Notes under the pieces: model-generated
Told to the model about the DNA's origin: nothing
The model's database searches: none
The model's input: the letters and a program-made list of their open reading frames with translations, nothing else
DNA from: Pararobbsia alpina_A
Lineage (GTDB): Bacteria > Pseudomonadota > Gammaproteobacteria > Burkholderiales > Burkholderiaceae
Reading direction: 5' to 3'
Assembly: GCF_965118125.1 (NCBI RefSeq)
Contig: NZ_OZ221287.1
Coordinates: 3,534,001-3,598,000, forward strand
Length of the DNA: 64,000 bases
Program-made: the position numbers and the translations under genes
Part shown: positions 17,766 through 27,241 of the stretch, in pieces
Position numbering within the stretch: the first letter of the stretch is position 1
Layout of the letters: every line of letters starts with the position of its first letter

Positions 17766-18515
17766 ATGCTGTTTCGTATGAGCTGGCTGCGGGCGTCCGC
17801 AGCCGCCGGCGCAGTGGGGTTGGTGATGGTCACCGCGCCGGCACACGCAGGTGTGTTTGATGACAACGAGGCGCGCCAGGCCATTCTGGACTTGCGCGCC
17901 AAGACCGACGCGCAGTCGGGCCAGATCGCCGCCGCGCAACGCACCATTCTCGATCAGTCCAATCAGCTCGCTACCCTGCAACAGCAGGTTGCGACGCTGC
18001 GTGGTCAGAACGAGGACCTGGCCAATCAGGTGACGACGCTTCAGAAGGCGCAGAAGGACTACTACGCCGATCTGAACTCGCGCCTGCAGAAGCTCGAGCC
18101 TCAACAGGCGACGGTCGACGGCATGCAGGGCACCGTGCAACCTGGCGAATCCGACGCGTTCAATGCCGCCCTTCAGCAGTTCAAGAATGGTGACTTCAAG
18201 AACGCGACGGCGGCCTTCCGGGACTTCGTGCAGAAGTATCCGCAAAGCCCGTATCAGCCGACTGCCCAGTACTGGCTTGGCAACTGCCTGTACGCGCAGC
18301 GCGACTACAAGGCGTCGACGTCGGTGCTGCAAGGCGTCGTCAACAACTATCCGACCCATCCGCGGGCTCCGGAAGCGTTGCTGGCGATTGCGCAGAACCA
18401 ACTCGAGCAAGGCCAGAAGCCGGCCGCTCGAAAGACGCTGCAGCAGATCGTTGCGCAGTACGGCAACACCGAAGCCGCGCAGACCGCGCAAAACAAGCTG
18501 ACGCAGATTCACTAA
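17766..18515 (+). CDS. cpoB: Cell division coordinator CpoB (YbgF)
   Basis: A 249-residue periplasmic protein, the last gene of the tol-pal operon. It has a signal peptide ending near APAHAGVF, then a coiled-coil trimerisation segment of about 100 residues rich in Gln and Leu (AQRTILDQSNQLATLQQQVA). A C-terminal TPR domain follows (GDFKNATAAFRDFVQKYPQS, YWLGNCLYAQRDYKAS). It starts 15 bases after pal. CpoB coordinates peptidoglycan synthesis with Tol-driven constriction. Confidence 0.95.
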   Translation: MLFRMSWLRASAAAGAVGLVMVTAPAHAGVFDDNEARQAILDLRAKTDAQSGQIAAAQRTILDQSNQLATLQQQVATLRGQNEDLANQVTTLQKAQKDYYADLNSRLQKLEPQQATVDGMQGTVQPGESDAFNAALQQFKNGDFKNATAAFRDFVQKYPQSPYQPTAQYWLGNCLYAQRDYKASTSVLQGVVNNYPTHPRAPEALLAIAQNQLEQGQKPAARKTLQQIVAQYGNTEAAQTAQNKLTQIH

Positions 18516-18524
18516 CGTCAGTGG

Positions 18525-18558
18525 ATGCCGGCGCGAGCAGTCATGTTCGCGCCGGCAT
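18525..18558 (+). terminator. Long perfect hairpin after cpoB
   Basis: Twelve-base perfect inverted repeat ATGCCGGCGCGA / TCGCGCCGGCAT with a 10-base loop, 9 bases after the cpoB stop. No T-run follows, so it may end or stabilise the tol-pal transcript rather than act as a classic terminator. Confidence 0.5.
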
Positions 18559-18654
18559 GCGCGGTCGCCTGCCCGGATTGAAGCCGCCCGCCCGCGGGCG
18601 TAAGCTGTGCGCGTCCCGCAAACGGGCGGGATTCGACTTTGCGTGGCCTACGGG

Positions 18655-18683
18655 TTGACCCGTGCCGTGCTGGCCGCTATACT
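18655..18683 (+). promoter_or_regulatory. Sigma-70 promoter of tRNA-Lys
   Basis: TTGACC at 18655-18660, a 17-base spacer and TATACT at 18678-18683. This is close to consensus and ends 13 bases before the mature tRNA, as expected for a stable RNA gene. Confidence 0.85.
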
Positions 18684-18696
18684 TTCGGACTCTTTT

Positions 18697-18772
18697 GGGT
18701 CGTTAGCTCAGTTGGTAGAGCAGCGGACTTTTAATCCGTTGGTCACGTGTTCGAGTCACGTACGGCCTACCA
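18697..18772 (+). tRNA. tRNA-Lys (anticodon TTT)
   Basis: A 76-base cloverleaf with encoded CCA. The acceptor stem is GGGTCGT/ACGGCCT (G-U first pair), the D arm contains AGCTCAGTTGGTAGAGC, and the anticodon stem-loop GCGGACTTTTAATCCGT has TTT as anticodon. The T arm contains GTTCGAGTC. It marks the left edge of the accessory island and is a plausible integration site, although no second copy of its 3' end was found in the window. Confidence 0.95.
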
Positions 18773-18788
18773 AAGAATTCAAGTATTT

Positions 18789-18816
18789 AGCCCAGTCTTC
18801 GGACTGGGCTTTTTGT
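18789..18816 (+). terminator. Rho-independent terminator of tRNA-Lys
   Basis: Hairpin AGCCCAGTC, loop TTCG, GACTGGGCT, followed by TTTTTGTTTTTT. A strong terminator 17 bases after the tRNA. Confidence 0.92.
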
Positions 18817-18861
18817 TTTTTCGACTCCGTGTAGGCACCATGTAGGCATTTCGGATCCGCA

Positions 18862-19139
18862 TTAATCGATGTCGATCCATGCGGTCTCACTGAGCGGGAG
18901 TGGCAACGCACCCGCCTTAGCCGCAGCTCGCTGCAGCAACGCTGCAACATTTGGTTGTCCCTCCGCTTCTAGCGCCCCCTTGCCTACCTTGATTCATCGA
19001 ACGTTTTCTTGGACAGCTCAGCGGCAAATACAGGAGACCTGGCGCCTTTGCCCGTAAAATACGAGCCAGATCCCGAGCCGACCAACACGGCCAATGCCAC
19101 ACGCTGAGGCTGACCGGGCGACACGATTCGTCGCCATAC
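18862..19139 (-). pseudogene. Decayed 3' part of an unrecognised gene
   Basis: On the minus strand a coding-like frame reads RIVSPGQPQRVALAVLVGSG and continues to FAAELSKKTFDE near 18995. The frame then shifts by one base and continues as VGKGALEAEGQPNVAALLQR and AKAGALPLPLSETAWIDID to a stop at 18862-18864. A TAA interrupts the frame just upstream of 19139. The two segments look like one protein broken by a one-base deletion. The family was not recognised. It probably dates from an earlier occupant of the tRNA-adjacent site. Confidence 0.5.
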
Positions 19140-19242
19140 GTCTTAGCCAAGACATTTTGCTTGCGACCGCGTTCGCCCACGCGACGGCGCTCGCCCCTTG
19201 GGATCGTGAACGAAAAGATTCTTTCGAAGGAAAGACGGTTCA

Positions 19243-22200
19243 GTGACCTCCGATACACATTCTGCTCCGCTCATGGCCGACATCCGTCGACAGGCGATCG
19301 ATTCGTTGCGAGGTTACGACTATCAAATTTGGCGGTCAGTCGAAGCTTGGACGAAACTCAGCATTGGTCAATTGCTCTACTTAGAAGGCGCAGAAGACTT
19401 CGACCTCGTAGACGAAAACGGCGAAACCAGCACATCTCAGATCAAAAACTCCGGCAAGAACATCTCGCTAGGCTCCAACGACGTCCGCGAAGCTATCGAG
19501 AATTTCTGGGCGCACCTTGAACGCAACCCAGACCGACCGATTAGAATGCGCTTCGTCACGCGCGGCGACGTTGGCTTCGAGAAAGGCGATCCGCTCCAAG
19601 GCGTAACGGGAATAAGCCTTTGGCGAACAGCCGCCGAGGGGGACGACGATGCAGCATCGCGCGTCGCTCGCTATCTGAGTAAAACCCTGCAATCGCCAAC
19701 CTTACGGCGTTTCCTTGACTCGGCCGCCCCAGCAGATCTGCGTTCAAAGCTCTTCGAGCGCATCGATTGGGCGACAACGGAACCCTCGACGGACGCGGTC
19801 CGGATTGCTGTGGAGCGGGCGATAATCGATTTGGGCGACGAACGGGACATTGACCATAACGAATCGCAGAAAGCTGTCGACGGACTACTCGCTCATTGCG
19901 TCGAAACGATCAAGCATCGCGACATCAATCTACGTGTCCTGACCAAAGCCGATCTGCTCAGAGTGTTTGTAGCCAAGACGAGCATGATGATGCCTTTGAC
20001 ACGCAGCATCATCTCTCAAATGGGGCACGCGTCGGCTACAGGGCGAGGCGTGACGCTAGCGACATTGAGTTCGGTCTCTTTTTCGCCAGCGGCGCTGGGC
20101 GTCGAACCCATGCTTCCGCCGTTTTGCCTGCCCCGTCGATCGCTGATCGACGCAATCACGCGGCAAGGCAGCCCAGCGCTGATTGTCGGCTCTGAAGGTC
20201 GAGGAAAGACCACTGTGGCCAGCCTGGTCGGAAAGGAGCTTGGGGGCGTCGCTTGCTGGGTCGACTTGTCGGCATATGACGCGTCGGCGCTGCCTTCGGC
20301 GCTAGAGCGTTTGCTTCTGGCGATTCGCGACCTGCCCTCTCGAACGGTAGTGGTTGTGGACGACTTTCCGGTCGCGACCACGATCACACAAGCGGTGTGG
20401 ACGCGATTCAGCGTGGTCGCCGAGCAATGCGCGCGCCGCGAACAATTTTTGATTCTCACGGCGAAGGGAGTTCATCCTGAGGCCGTCGATCCTCGGCTTC
20501 GAACGGCTGGCATCCATATTCATGCCGTGCCCGACCTTTCGCGGGAAGAGATCGGCGAGTTCGTGTCTGTGCTCGGCTGCCCAGGCGACCAGAGCGCACA
20601 ATTCGCCGCGGCAATTCTTGCGCGAAGCGGCGGCGGACATCCGAAGCTCGTGCATCTTCTGGGTCTCGAGTTGCAGGGCGCGGATTGGCAAAATCCACCC
20701 GCCGCAGTGATGGAGACCCCACCGGCAAGCATCGAGCAGGCGCGTGCGTTCGCTCGACGCGAGGCGGCAAGCACGCTTCCCGACACAGAACTGGACCTTC
20801 TTTACTCGCTCAGTCTTGCTCTGAGCCCATTAGACCGCGAGGCGGTCTTGTTCATTGGAGAGGAGTTCGTCGGACTGCGCTCGCCCGGAGATACGCTTGA
20901 TCGCCTGGTCGGTCGATGGGTCGAAACTCAGTCATCTCAAGAATACAAAATCACAGCGCTCCTCACCCAACAGGCCAACCTGGTGTGGTCCTCGAAGAAG
21001 GTGGCACAAGCGCACAAATGCATCTTCGATGCACTCGTGGGCCGAAGGTCGGTTTCGGTGGACAAGGCTTTCGCGCTCTTCTTGCACGCGTGGGAAAGTG
21101 GCGACGACCGACGCCTTTCGTTTTTCTTGTCCTCGCTGATCGACGAGAAGCGAGCGCTGCGCGGTGCCGCCGCGGATCTGCTAACCCCCATCGTCTTTGT
21201 GGGACGTGGCGATGACACGAATACGGGAGCATTTGACGCGCAGACGATCGCTCTTTTGCGACTCACGCAATTTCGAATCGCAAAGCAGTTGGCGATAGCC
21301 GAGCTTCCACTCCTAGTCACGCAGTGGGAAGACTCCATAGCGCGCATAGAAGATTCTAAGCAGCGAGACGCGAACCAGTTCATGTGGGCCATGTCGGTGG
21401 CCGATTCACCGGATCAGTCGTTCGGGGCGAGAACTGTTGTTCATGCGCTTGAAGAAATCAATCGGTTGGAGTCCGCTATTCCCGACGCGCCGATCGATAA
21501 AGGGTTGACCGCCGAGCTATGCCCCGGTGGGGTAACGAAAGGCGCCGATTTGATCGCCTCCCTATTTGGCTTCAATTTCGCCCGCTGCAAAGACTTGGAC
21601 CAGTTGCGAGAATTTATTGATGCGCTTGAAGCAACGACTCCTACCGCTCGAGATCGCATGCTGAAGGCGTTCACCATCCCTATGTTCAGCAGAAACCATT
21701 TGTTCGTCCAGGGGCCATGGAAAAACGAGGCAAATCGTGAAGCCCCTCGCTGGCTGCTTGCCGAAGAGACGCTGCTTAGAATGCTTTCGCTTGCGGGACA
21801 ATGGAACGCGAGGGCAATGGGGGTTTCCGCCGCCAGATTGCTGTCGGTCCTTTACGAAGATCACTTGTCTCGCGGCGCAGACGCCCTCGCATGCCTCCGA
21901 ACGGCCATCGAGAACTTCGGCGACGCTCCGCTCTTGATTGCGCAGGAAGCGTCCGTCTATTTTGGGAGAAAGGATTTCAAGCAGGCACTGAGTTTGTGGA
22001 AGAGGTCGCTATGGCGCCCCTCGTCCTCGAACGCCGATCTCGAGCGCGACCCTCATGTTTTACGCAAAGCGGGCTACGCAGCGGGAATCTTGGGGGATTT
22101 TGACACAGCATCCGAGTGGTTCGAGATCGCATCGCGAAGCGCGAGCGAAAGCTCAATGCCGGCGATGGCGGGAGGCGCACTCTTCGACGCTGCATATTGC

Positions 22201-23349
22201 GCATTCAAAGACGGAGCACGCTCTCGAGTAGTTTCGCTTATCGTTGCAGGGCTGTCGGCGTTCGAGAGAGATTTTGACCCGGCCAAACAATTCGACCTGT
22301 TTGCCGCCAAAAAGCTCGGCGGTCACGTGCTCCGATGGATCCTGGAACAACTTCGCGGCAAGTTCGAATCGGAGCCAGTTTTCGAGCCTCAGATCGGCCA
22401 GTGCAGCAACCCACACCGAAACAAATCCATCGCTGAACTGCCCAAACTGCCGTCTGAGATGGCGGCGGCATTTGTGATCGAGATTGCTTCGTTGCTGCGC
22501 GTCGAAGGCGACGGCGTCAATGCTCTTCGCTCCACGCTGTCGCAGTCGAGGGTGCTGGCGGCCGGATTTCAATATTGGAACCTCCGCTGCAATGAGCTAA
22601 TCGACCGCGGCCAATTCGAACAGATGTCAGTCAGCCTGTACGGCCTGAGTGAATACTTTTGGCGGTACCGGGCACAACAGAGGAACGAAAGCACCTCATT
22701 GCCAGACTCTCTGGCGCCCTTTGAGGGCGAAGTGCTGGGTGCTGATCGGTCCGCGCCCATGGGTGTGGAATCGGTATTCGGCCTAGCCCTGTTCATCCGA
22801 GGCCTCTCGGGCGGCTCGATCGAGGAGCTCACCAAGACCTGGATCGACGACCTTGGTGGCCGAGCCCATAGCGCAGCGCTTCTCGGCGAAGCTCGCGAGG
22901 CGTTGCGAGCGATCTCCGTCGCCCCGGTCGACGCGGCGAAGCTGGTCACAAACACTGACGCCAAATCGATGGACAGATTGGGGGCCGTTTTTCGACTCCT
23001 CATGGGAAGTCAACGCAGCCCCGAGACGACGGCGAAGTGCCAGATTCGAGCTCTCAATTGGCTGTCGATGTTGCCAAGCAAAGTTTTTCTCGACTCGGCG
23101 TTCAAACCTCTAGCCAAGGCGTTCTCGAACATGTGGCGAGAGCATGCGCGCACTCCGGCCCTGCTGCTACTGCCTAAGCTCTCAGTCCCGTCGCTGCAGG
23201 AAGCCATTCGTGAAGACGCAAACGCCCCTCACCAGCTTGCGCAATTGCTGATCGCCGCCTCGCTAGCAACGGAGGCCCGTCTTCCACAATCGCTGCTTGA
23301 TCAACTGAACCACGCGGCGGCGCTGCATCGAGCGCGTTTGCCGTGGTAG
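19243..23349 (+). CDS. Large STAND-type NTPase with nuclease-like N-terminus (putative anti-phage effector)
   Basis: A 1368-residue protein with GTG start and an AAGGAAAG ribosome site. Residues about 22-115 resemble the Cap4/DUF4297-type PD-(D/E)XK nuclease domain: RGYDYQIWRSVEAW, then LEGAEDFDLV (E48, E51, D54) and the Q-x-K pair SQIKNSG (Q66, K68). A P-loop NTPase follows, with Walker A GSEGRGKTT (316-324) and Walker B VVVVDDFP (369-376). The remaining 800 or so residues are helical, with TPR-like pieces (FKQALSLWKRSLW, GDFDTASEWFEIASRSA). Nuclease plus NTPase plus helical sensor is the layout of Avs/STAND defence proteins, but it is not an obvious match to a named Avs type. It is convergent with zorD. 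The phage-sensing role is inferred. Confidence 0.72.
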   Translation: MTSDTHSAPLMADIRRQAIDSLRGYDYQIWRSVEAWTKLSIGQLLYLEGAEDFDLVDENGETSTSQIKNSGKNISLGSNDVREAIENFWAHLERNPDRPIRMRFVTRGDVGFEKGDPLQGVTGISLWRTAAEGDDDAASRVARYLSKTLQSPTLRRFLDSAAPADLRSKLFERIDWATTEPSTDAVRIAVERAIIDLGDERDIDHNESQKAVDGLLAHCVETIKHRDINLRVLTKADLLRVFVAKTSMMMPLTRSIISQMGHASATGRGVTLATLSSVSFSPAALGVEPMLPPFCLPRRSLIDAITRQGSPALIVGSEGRGKTTVASLVGKELGGVACWVDLSAYDASALPSALERLLLAIRDLPSRTVVVVDDFPVATTITQAVWTRFSVVAEQCARREQFLILTAKGVHPEAVDPRLRTAGIHIHAVPDLSREEIGEFVSVLGCPGDQSAQFAAAILARSGGGHPKLVHLLGLELQGADWQNPPAAVMETPPASIEQARAFARREAASTLPDTELDLLYSLSLALSPLDREAVLFIGEEFVGLRSPGDTLDRLVGRWVETQSSQEYKITALLTQQANLVWSSKKVAQAHKCIFDALVGRRSVSVDKAFALFLHAWESGDDRRLSFFLSSLIDEKRALRGAAADLLTPIVFVGRGDDTNTGAFDAQTIALLRLTQFRIAKQLAIAELPLLVTQWEDSIARIEDSKQRDANQFMWAMSVADSPDQSFGARTVVHALEEINRLESAIPDAPIDKGLTAELCPGGVTKGADLIASLFGFNFARCKDLDQLREFIDALEATTPTARDRMLKAFTIPMFSRNHLFVQGPWKNEANREAPRWLLAEETLLRMLSLAGQWNARAMGVSAARLLSVLYEDHLSRGADALACLRTAIENFGDAPLLIAQEASVYFGRKDFKQALSLWKRSLWRPSSSNADLERDPHVLRKAGYAAGILGDFDTASEWFEIASRSASESSMPAMAGGALFDAAYCAFKDGARSRVVSLIVAGLSAFERDFDPAKQFDLFAAKKLGGHVLRWILEQLRGKFESEPVFEPQIGQCSNPHRNKSIAELPKLPSEMAAAFVIEIASLLRVEGDGVNALRSTLSQSRVLAAGFQYWNLRCNELIDRGQFEQMSVSLYGLSEYFWRYRAQQRNESTSLPDSLAPFEGEVLGADRSAPMGVESVFGLALFIRGLSGGSIEELTKTWIDDLGGRAHSAALLGEAREALRAISVAPVDAAKLVTNTDAKSMDRLGAVFRLLMGSQRSPETTAKCQIRALNWLSMLPSKVFLDSAFKPLAKAFSNMWREHARTPALLLLPKLSVPSLQEAIREDANAPHQLAQLLIAASLATEARLPQSLLDQLNHAAALHRARLPW

Positions 23350-23464
23350 GCCGCCGACAATTGCTCGCTCTGCCCCATTCATCGATGGTCGGCAGCGGCC
23401 ATGGCCTAGAGGTCGTTCACGCCGCTCCCTGACATCGCTTCGGTGATGGACAACGGAAACCGAC

Positions 23465-26400
23465 TCAGGCAGCGCCCCACCCCGCGAGCAGAAACCGCTC
23501 AAGCTCACCGCGCTTCATTGGATGGAGCGCGAGCATTTCTGCGAGATGGTGGCCTTCGATCAACTCCACGTTCAAAACGCCTGCTTGATGTCTCGCGGTC
23601 TGATTGAAACGTCGGTTGGTGACGGCCAGCATCGAGAAATTGATTCCGGGATAACGAGCCGCGTATGAGGCACGCCCAGCAGAAACATCTCGGACTCCCT
23701 CCCACCCAAGTTCCTTATCTTCGACAGTCGAGCTTTTGCACTGGATCAACGCGCCTTCGGTGCGCTTAATGGCGACTACATCGACACCGCCGTCGCCCAC
23801 ACGCTTAGTCTTGATGGTCCGCGCATAGCCCATCTTGGTCCACAACAACGCGCAGAAAGCTTCGAAGGCGTCGCCATCGAGTGCACCGACGTCGTCGGCC
23901 GTGAGAGGCTCATTGCTGAACGCATTGCCACCATCGGGCGCCTCCAAGTCCCCAAAGTCAGCAGGGCTCACATCCCCTGCCCCGTTAAGCATGTCGGTCG
24001 AAAGCGCTCGCTTCTTGTTGAGCAGTGTGTCGAGCTTTGCGTCGAACGTCAGAAAATCGTGAGCCACCACCACAGGGTAATAGACATGGACATCGCGCTC
24101 TTGGCCAATGCGATAGGCGCGGTCCGTTGCTTGGTCCTCCTTGGCCGGATTCCACGTCCGGGTGAAGTGGATAACGTGATTGGCCGCTTGGATGTTCACG
24201 CCAAACCCCACCGCAAGCGGTGAAAGCACAATCACGCCGAAACCCGGCCCCTCCTGAAACGCCTTGATCCGCCTTTGACGATTGCTGGCGTTGGCAGAGT
24301 CCGCCGATGTGTCGCCGTTGATCACGTCGGGGACGAAGCCAAAGCGATCCGATATGGCCCGCTGCAATGTCCGTTGCAAATCCCTGAACTCGCAGAACAC
24401 AATGGCCTTCTCCCCCGCCTTCTTGACCTCTTGCAGATGTCCCAGCATCCACGCCATCTTGGGCGAGTTCCGCTCGACGTCAGCGAGCGGCTCCGACTCG
24501 GTGGAAAGATGGCCGGGCGATCTGGGATCGGAACAGAGCCGACGCAAGTATTGCAAAAGCCCCAGCGGAGATTGCATCCCTGTCGCCTGGCGCCCACCCG
24601 ACCTCGACCTAAACTGCGCAACGGCGTCTGCATAAAGCGCGCGCTGGCGCTGAGACAGGGGCAACGCGCGGCACCCTGCGAATTCGATCTTCTTGGGCAG
24701 GTCCTTGGCGACTTCCGCCTTGGTACGCCTGAGTTTTTGCGATTCGATCAAGCCCCGCAGCTCTTCGAGGCGGGCCTTTTCCTCGGCGGTCTCGGACTCG
24801 ATTGGCCTACGATATTTTGAGCCGAAGTCCTTCAACGCGCCGAGCAGCCCCGGCTGAATGAAGTCGAAGAGACACCAGATGTCAGTGAGGGTGTTCTCCA
24901 CGGGCGTTCCCGTGCAGGCGATTTTCAGCCTGGCGTTTTGCTTTTTGGCGGCGCGAGTCACCAACGCGTTGGGATTCTTGATCTTCTGCGCTTCATCGCA
25001 AATCATGGCCGACCACCGCTGCGCTGCCAACGAAAACTCTAGATCGCGAAGTGTCTCGTAGGTCGTCAGGACCACGTTCGCGGAGCCGAGCCATCCCGAC
25101 GACAGCAGTTTGGGCGACCCCGCCTCGACAAGCCCTTCGTCGAGCGCTGACTTGGGCACCCTCTTGGACGCCAGGTCCGGGCCATACAGCGTCAGGACCT
25201 TCATTGCGCCCGGCGCAAAAAACTTGGCGATCTCCTCCTTCCAGTTCTCGAGCAGCGAAACCGGCGCCACAACCAGAAATGGATCGATGCCGGTCTCTCG
25301 TTCGATGGCTGCGGCCATGAACGTGAGCAGTTGGATGGTCTTGCCAAGCCCCATGTCGTCGGCAAGCAGAGCGCCTCGGCAAGCGATAGGCGAGTGCCGC
25401 CACAAATGCTGAAGCCACGCGACGCCATCAAGCTGGTGCTCTTTCAGCTCAATGTGGCTGAGCATAGCGGATGGCAACGCGGCGGGCTCGACGGGGAGAG
25501 CAAGGATTCCGCGCCGTTCCTCGTAATCCAGAGCGTCGACGTTGGGCTTGACGACCAGCCCTTTGCGCTCGGAGGTACGCCCCTTGGCGGTCGGCTTCTT
25601 CGGGTCGAATGTTCCCTTCGAAACATCTTCACGAACCTGCCCCAACGTTTCCAGGGCGTTGACCGCCCATGTAACCGGCACCGGCTTGGGGCAACCCGGA
25701 AACTCGAACGTCTCGCGCCTTTCTTGGCGAGCCTTGTTGAGCTCTTCTCGAAAGCTTTTCACATTCCTGTCGTCCAGTGCGATGGCAACCGTCTCACCAC
25801 CGCCCTCAGGCTCAAAGCACAAACCCAATTCGACATTTTCGGGAAACCACCCGGCGTCCTCGCTCTTCTTGGCGATGAAAGGCGAGTAATAGGGCTTCTC
25901 GACCCCAAAGCCGCCCACGCGCTCAGAGTACTTCGAAAGGTCGAAGATGTCGGCCGCGCTTATGAGGCTTGGGCGCCGCCAGTCGTTCAGCGCGCCGCGC
26001 AACAAAGCCAACTGAGCTGGCGTGTCGCCCAAGATCTCGAGGTCGAAGCCCTGCCAGTGGCAGCACTGCGCCCCAGCCGCTATTTTTCCGTCGAGTTTTT
26101 TGAGAAATGCGTCTAACGCGACCGGGCCTTCGAACTTCAATTGTTCAGCTCGGACTGCGCCCCGAAGCGTCTCCTCGACGACAAGCGACACCTCGTACGG
26201 ATGACCTTTGTCGTCGCGTGACACCTTCGCGGTGAAGCGTGCGAACACGATGCCGGCATCCTCTCTCGCGCGCTCGAACTGCTCCGGGTCAATAACCTTG
26301 GCGGCATCCGGTCCCAAGGTGGCGAATGGGTTGCGGACGAAAGCCTCGGCGCGCTCCCCTGCGATGCGCCGGCCAGGCATGCGCCTGATTTCCCGCAGCA

Positions 26401-27238
26401 CGGTCCGCGCCTCCTCCGACAACAGCACATGCACCAGGCCATTGCCGTCTGGAATTTCATAGCGCTCCGGCACTGCGTCGAAGCGATCGAACAATTCGAG
26501 CCAGCGCGGTGGCGCGCCATCGAATCCCGGCATCACCTCCACCAATTTGTCGCCAATCACGTAGCCCTTGCGGAGGTCGATTCGCAAACGCTCTGGCGTC
26601 AGGACCACTGTCTTGCGCAGATAGTCGGTCAGGTCAGCGCCCGCCCGAGAAGCGTGGCCCCGGATGGTCGACCAATCGCGCTTGTTGACATCCGGCGTGC
26701 GATCCTCAGCCTTGCGGTTTCGCTGCTCAGCGATAGCCTGTGCCATTCGCCAAGCCGCCTCTGGCAGGATCGCAGGCTTGCCTCCCGCAGTCAGCACGGC
26801 GCCCTCGATGCCTACGTTTCCATTTGGTCGCTGCCCCTGGGGATCGAGCCACCCTTGAATGCTTACCGAAAAATTGGCATCCGTGAGCGTGCCGTTGCTT
26901 GACAGGATCGGCTTCCACGCCTGCTGCCCCGGCAACCCCAAAAGACCGAGAGCGCCGCAGTGCTCCGGAGACTCCAGCAGCGTGTAGTAGCTCGACCACG
27001 AGAGGCTGGCGCCATCGGCATGCAATTCAGTGAACCCCTCCTCTTCTAGCTGGCGAAGCAGAAGCACAAGCTCGGCGCCCAACGCAAAGGACATCGGCTG
27101 CGACAGCCAATTATCGAACGCCGGCTCGGGACGAAAATATGCTCCGTCGCGGTCCCAAGAAACCAACAGTGCGGCAGGTCTCTCTGCCAGAAGGCTTGCC
27201 ACGGCTTTGTCTTTTGATTTGAAAGGCGACCAGACCAT
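23465..27238 (-). CDS. zorD: Zorya type I protein ZorD: SNF2 helicase with C-terminal Mrr-like nuclease
   Basis: A 1257-residue effector. The long N-terminal region is of unknown fold. The SNF2 ATPase begins near residue 600, with Walker A LLADDMGLGKT (about 620-632), DEAQKIKN (about 745) and CTGTPVENTLTDIWCLFDF. The helicase C domain carries AIVFCEFRDLQ and DQATDRAYRIGQ. Residues about 1110-1250 form an Mrr-type PD-(D/E)XK domain, GDGGVDVVA followed by ALIQCKSS. In type I Zorya, ZorD degrades invading DNA after the ZorAB motor is triggered. The gene starts 3 bases after the zorC stop and ends the operon. Confidence 0.9.
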   Translation of the reverse strand: MVWSPFKSKDKAVASLLAERPAALLVSWDRDGAYFRPEPAFDNWLSQPMSFALGAELVLLLRQLEEEGFTELHADGASLSWSSYYTLLESPEHCGALGLLGLPGQQAWKPILSSNGTLTDANFSVSIQGWLDPQGQRPNGNVGIEGAVLTAGGKPAILPEAAWRMAQAIAEQRNRKAEDRTPDVNKRDWSTIRGHASRAGADLTDYLRKTVVLTPERLRIDLRKGYVIGDKLVEVMPGFDGAPPRWLELFDRFDAVPERYEIPDGNGLVHVLLSEEARTVLREIRRMPGRRIAGERAEAFVRNPFATLGPDAAKVIDPEQFERAREDAGIVFARFTAKVSRDDKGHPYEVSLVVEETLRGAVRAEQLKFEGPVALDAFLKKLDGKIAAGAQCCHWQGFDLEILGDTPAQLALLRGALNDWRRPSLISAADIFDLSKYSERVGGFGVEKPYYSPFIAKKSEDAGWFPENVELGLCFEPEGGGETVAIALDDRNVKSFREELNKARQERRETFEFPGCPKPVPVTWAVNALETLGQVREDVSKGTFDPKKPTAKGRTSERKGLVVKPNVDALDYEERRGILALPVEPAALPSAMLSHIELKEHQLDGVAWLQHLWRHSPIACRGALLADDMGLGKTIQLLTFMAAAIERETGIDPFLVVAPVSLLENWKEEIAKFFAPGAMKVLTLYGPDLASKRVPKSALDEGLVEAGSPKLLSSGWLGSANVVLTTYETLRDLEFSLAAQRWSAMICDEAQKIKNPNALVTRAAKKQNARLKIACTGTPVENTLTDIWCLFDFIQPGLLGALKDFGSKYRRPIESETAEEKARLEELRGLIESQKLRRTKAEVAKDLPKKIEFAGCRALPLSQRQRALYADAVAQFRSRSGGRQATGMQSPLGLLQYLRRLCSDPRSPGHLSTESEPLADVERNSPKMAWMLGHLQEVKKAGEKAIVFCEFRDLQRTLQRAISDRFGFVPDVINGDTSADSANASNRQRRIKAFQEGPGFGVIVLSPLAVGFGVNIQAANHVIHFTRTWNPAKEDQATDRAYRIGQERDVHVYYPVVVAHDFLTFDAKLDTLLNKKRALSTDMLNGAGDVSPADFGDLEAPDGGNAFSNEPLTADDVGALDGDAFEAFCALLWTKMGYARTIKTKRVGDGGVDVVAIKRTEGALIQCKSSTVEDKELGWEGVRDVSAGRASYAARYPGINFSMLAVTNRRFNQTARHQAGVLNVELIEGHHLAEMLALHPMKRGELERFLLAGWGAA

Positions 27239-27241
27239 TGC

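Noticed and set aside
15756..18512. A 918-codon open frame on the minus strand
   Set aside because: It lies wholly antisense to tolB, pal and cpoB, all clearly real. Its Arg/Leu/Val-rich product has no family character and arises from high-GC codon use.
18773..18850. attL site with duplicated tRNA 3' end
   Set aside because: TGTAGGCA occurs twice here (18830 and 18841 area), but no copy of the tRNA end was found at the far side of the island, so an att pair cannot be claimed.
23350..23464. Bidirectional terminator between the STAND gene and zorD
   Set aside because: GGCCGC...GCGGCC can pair, but over a long loop and without T-runs, so it was not listed as a terminator.
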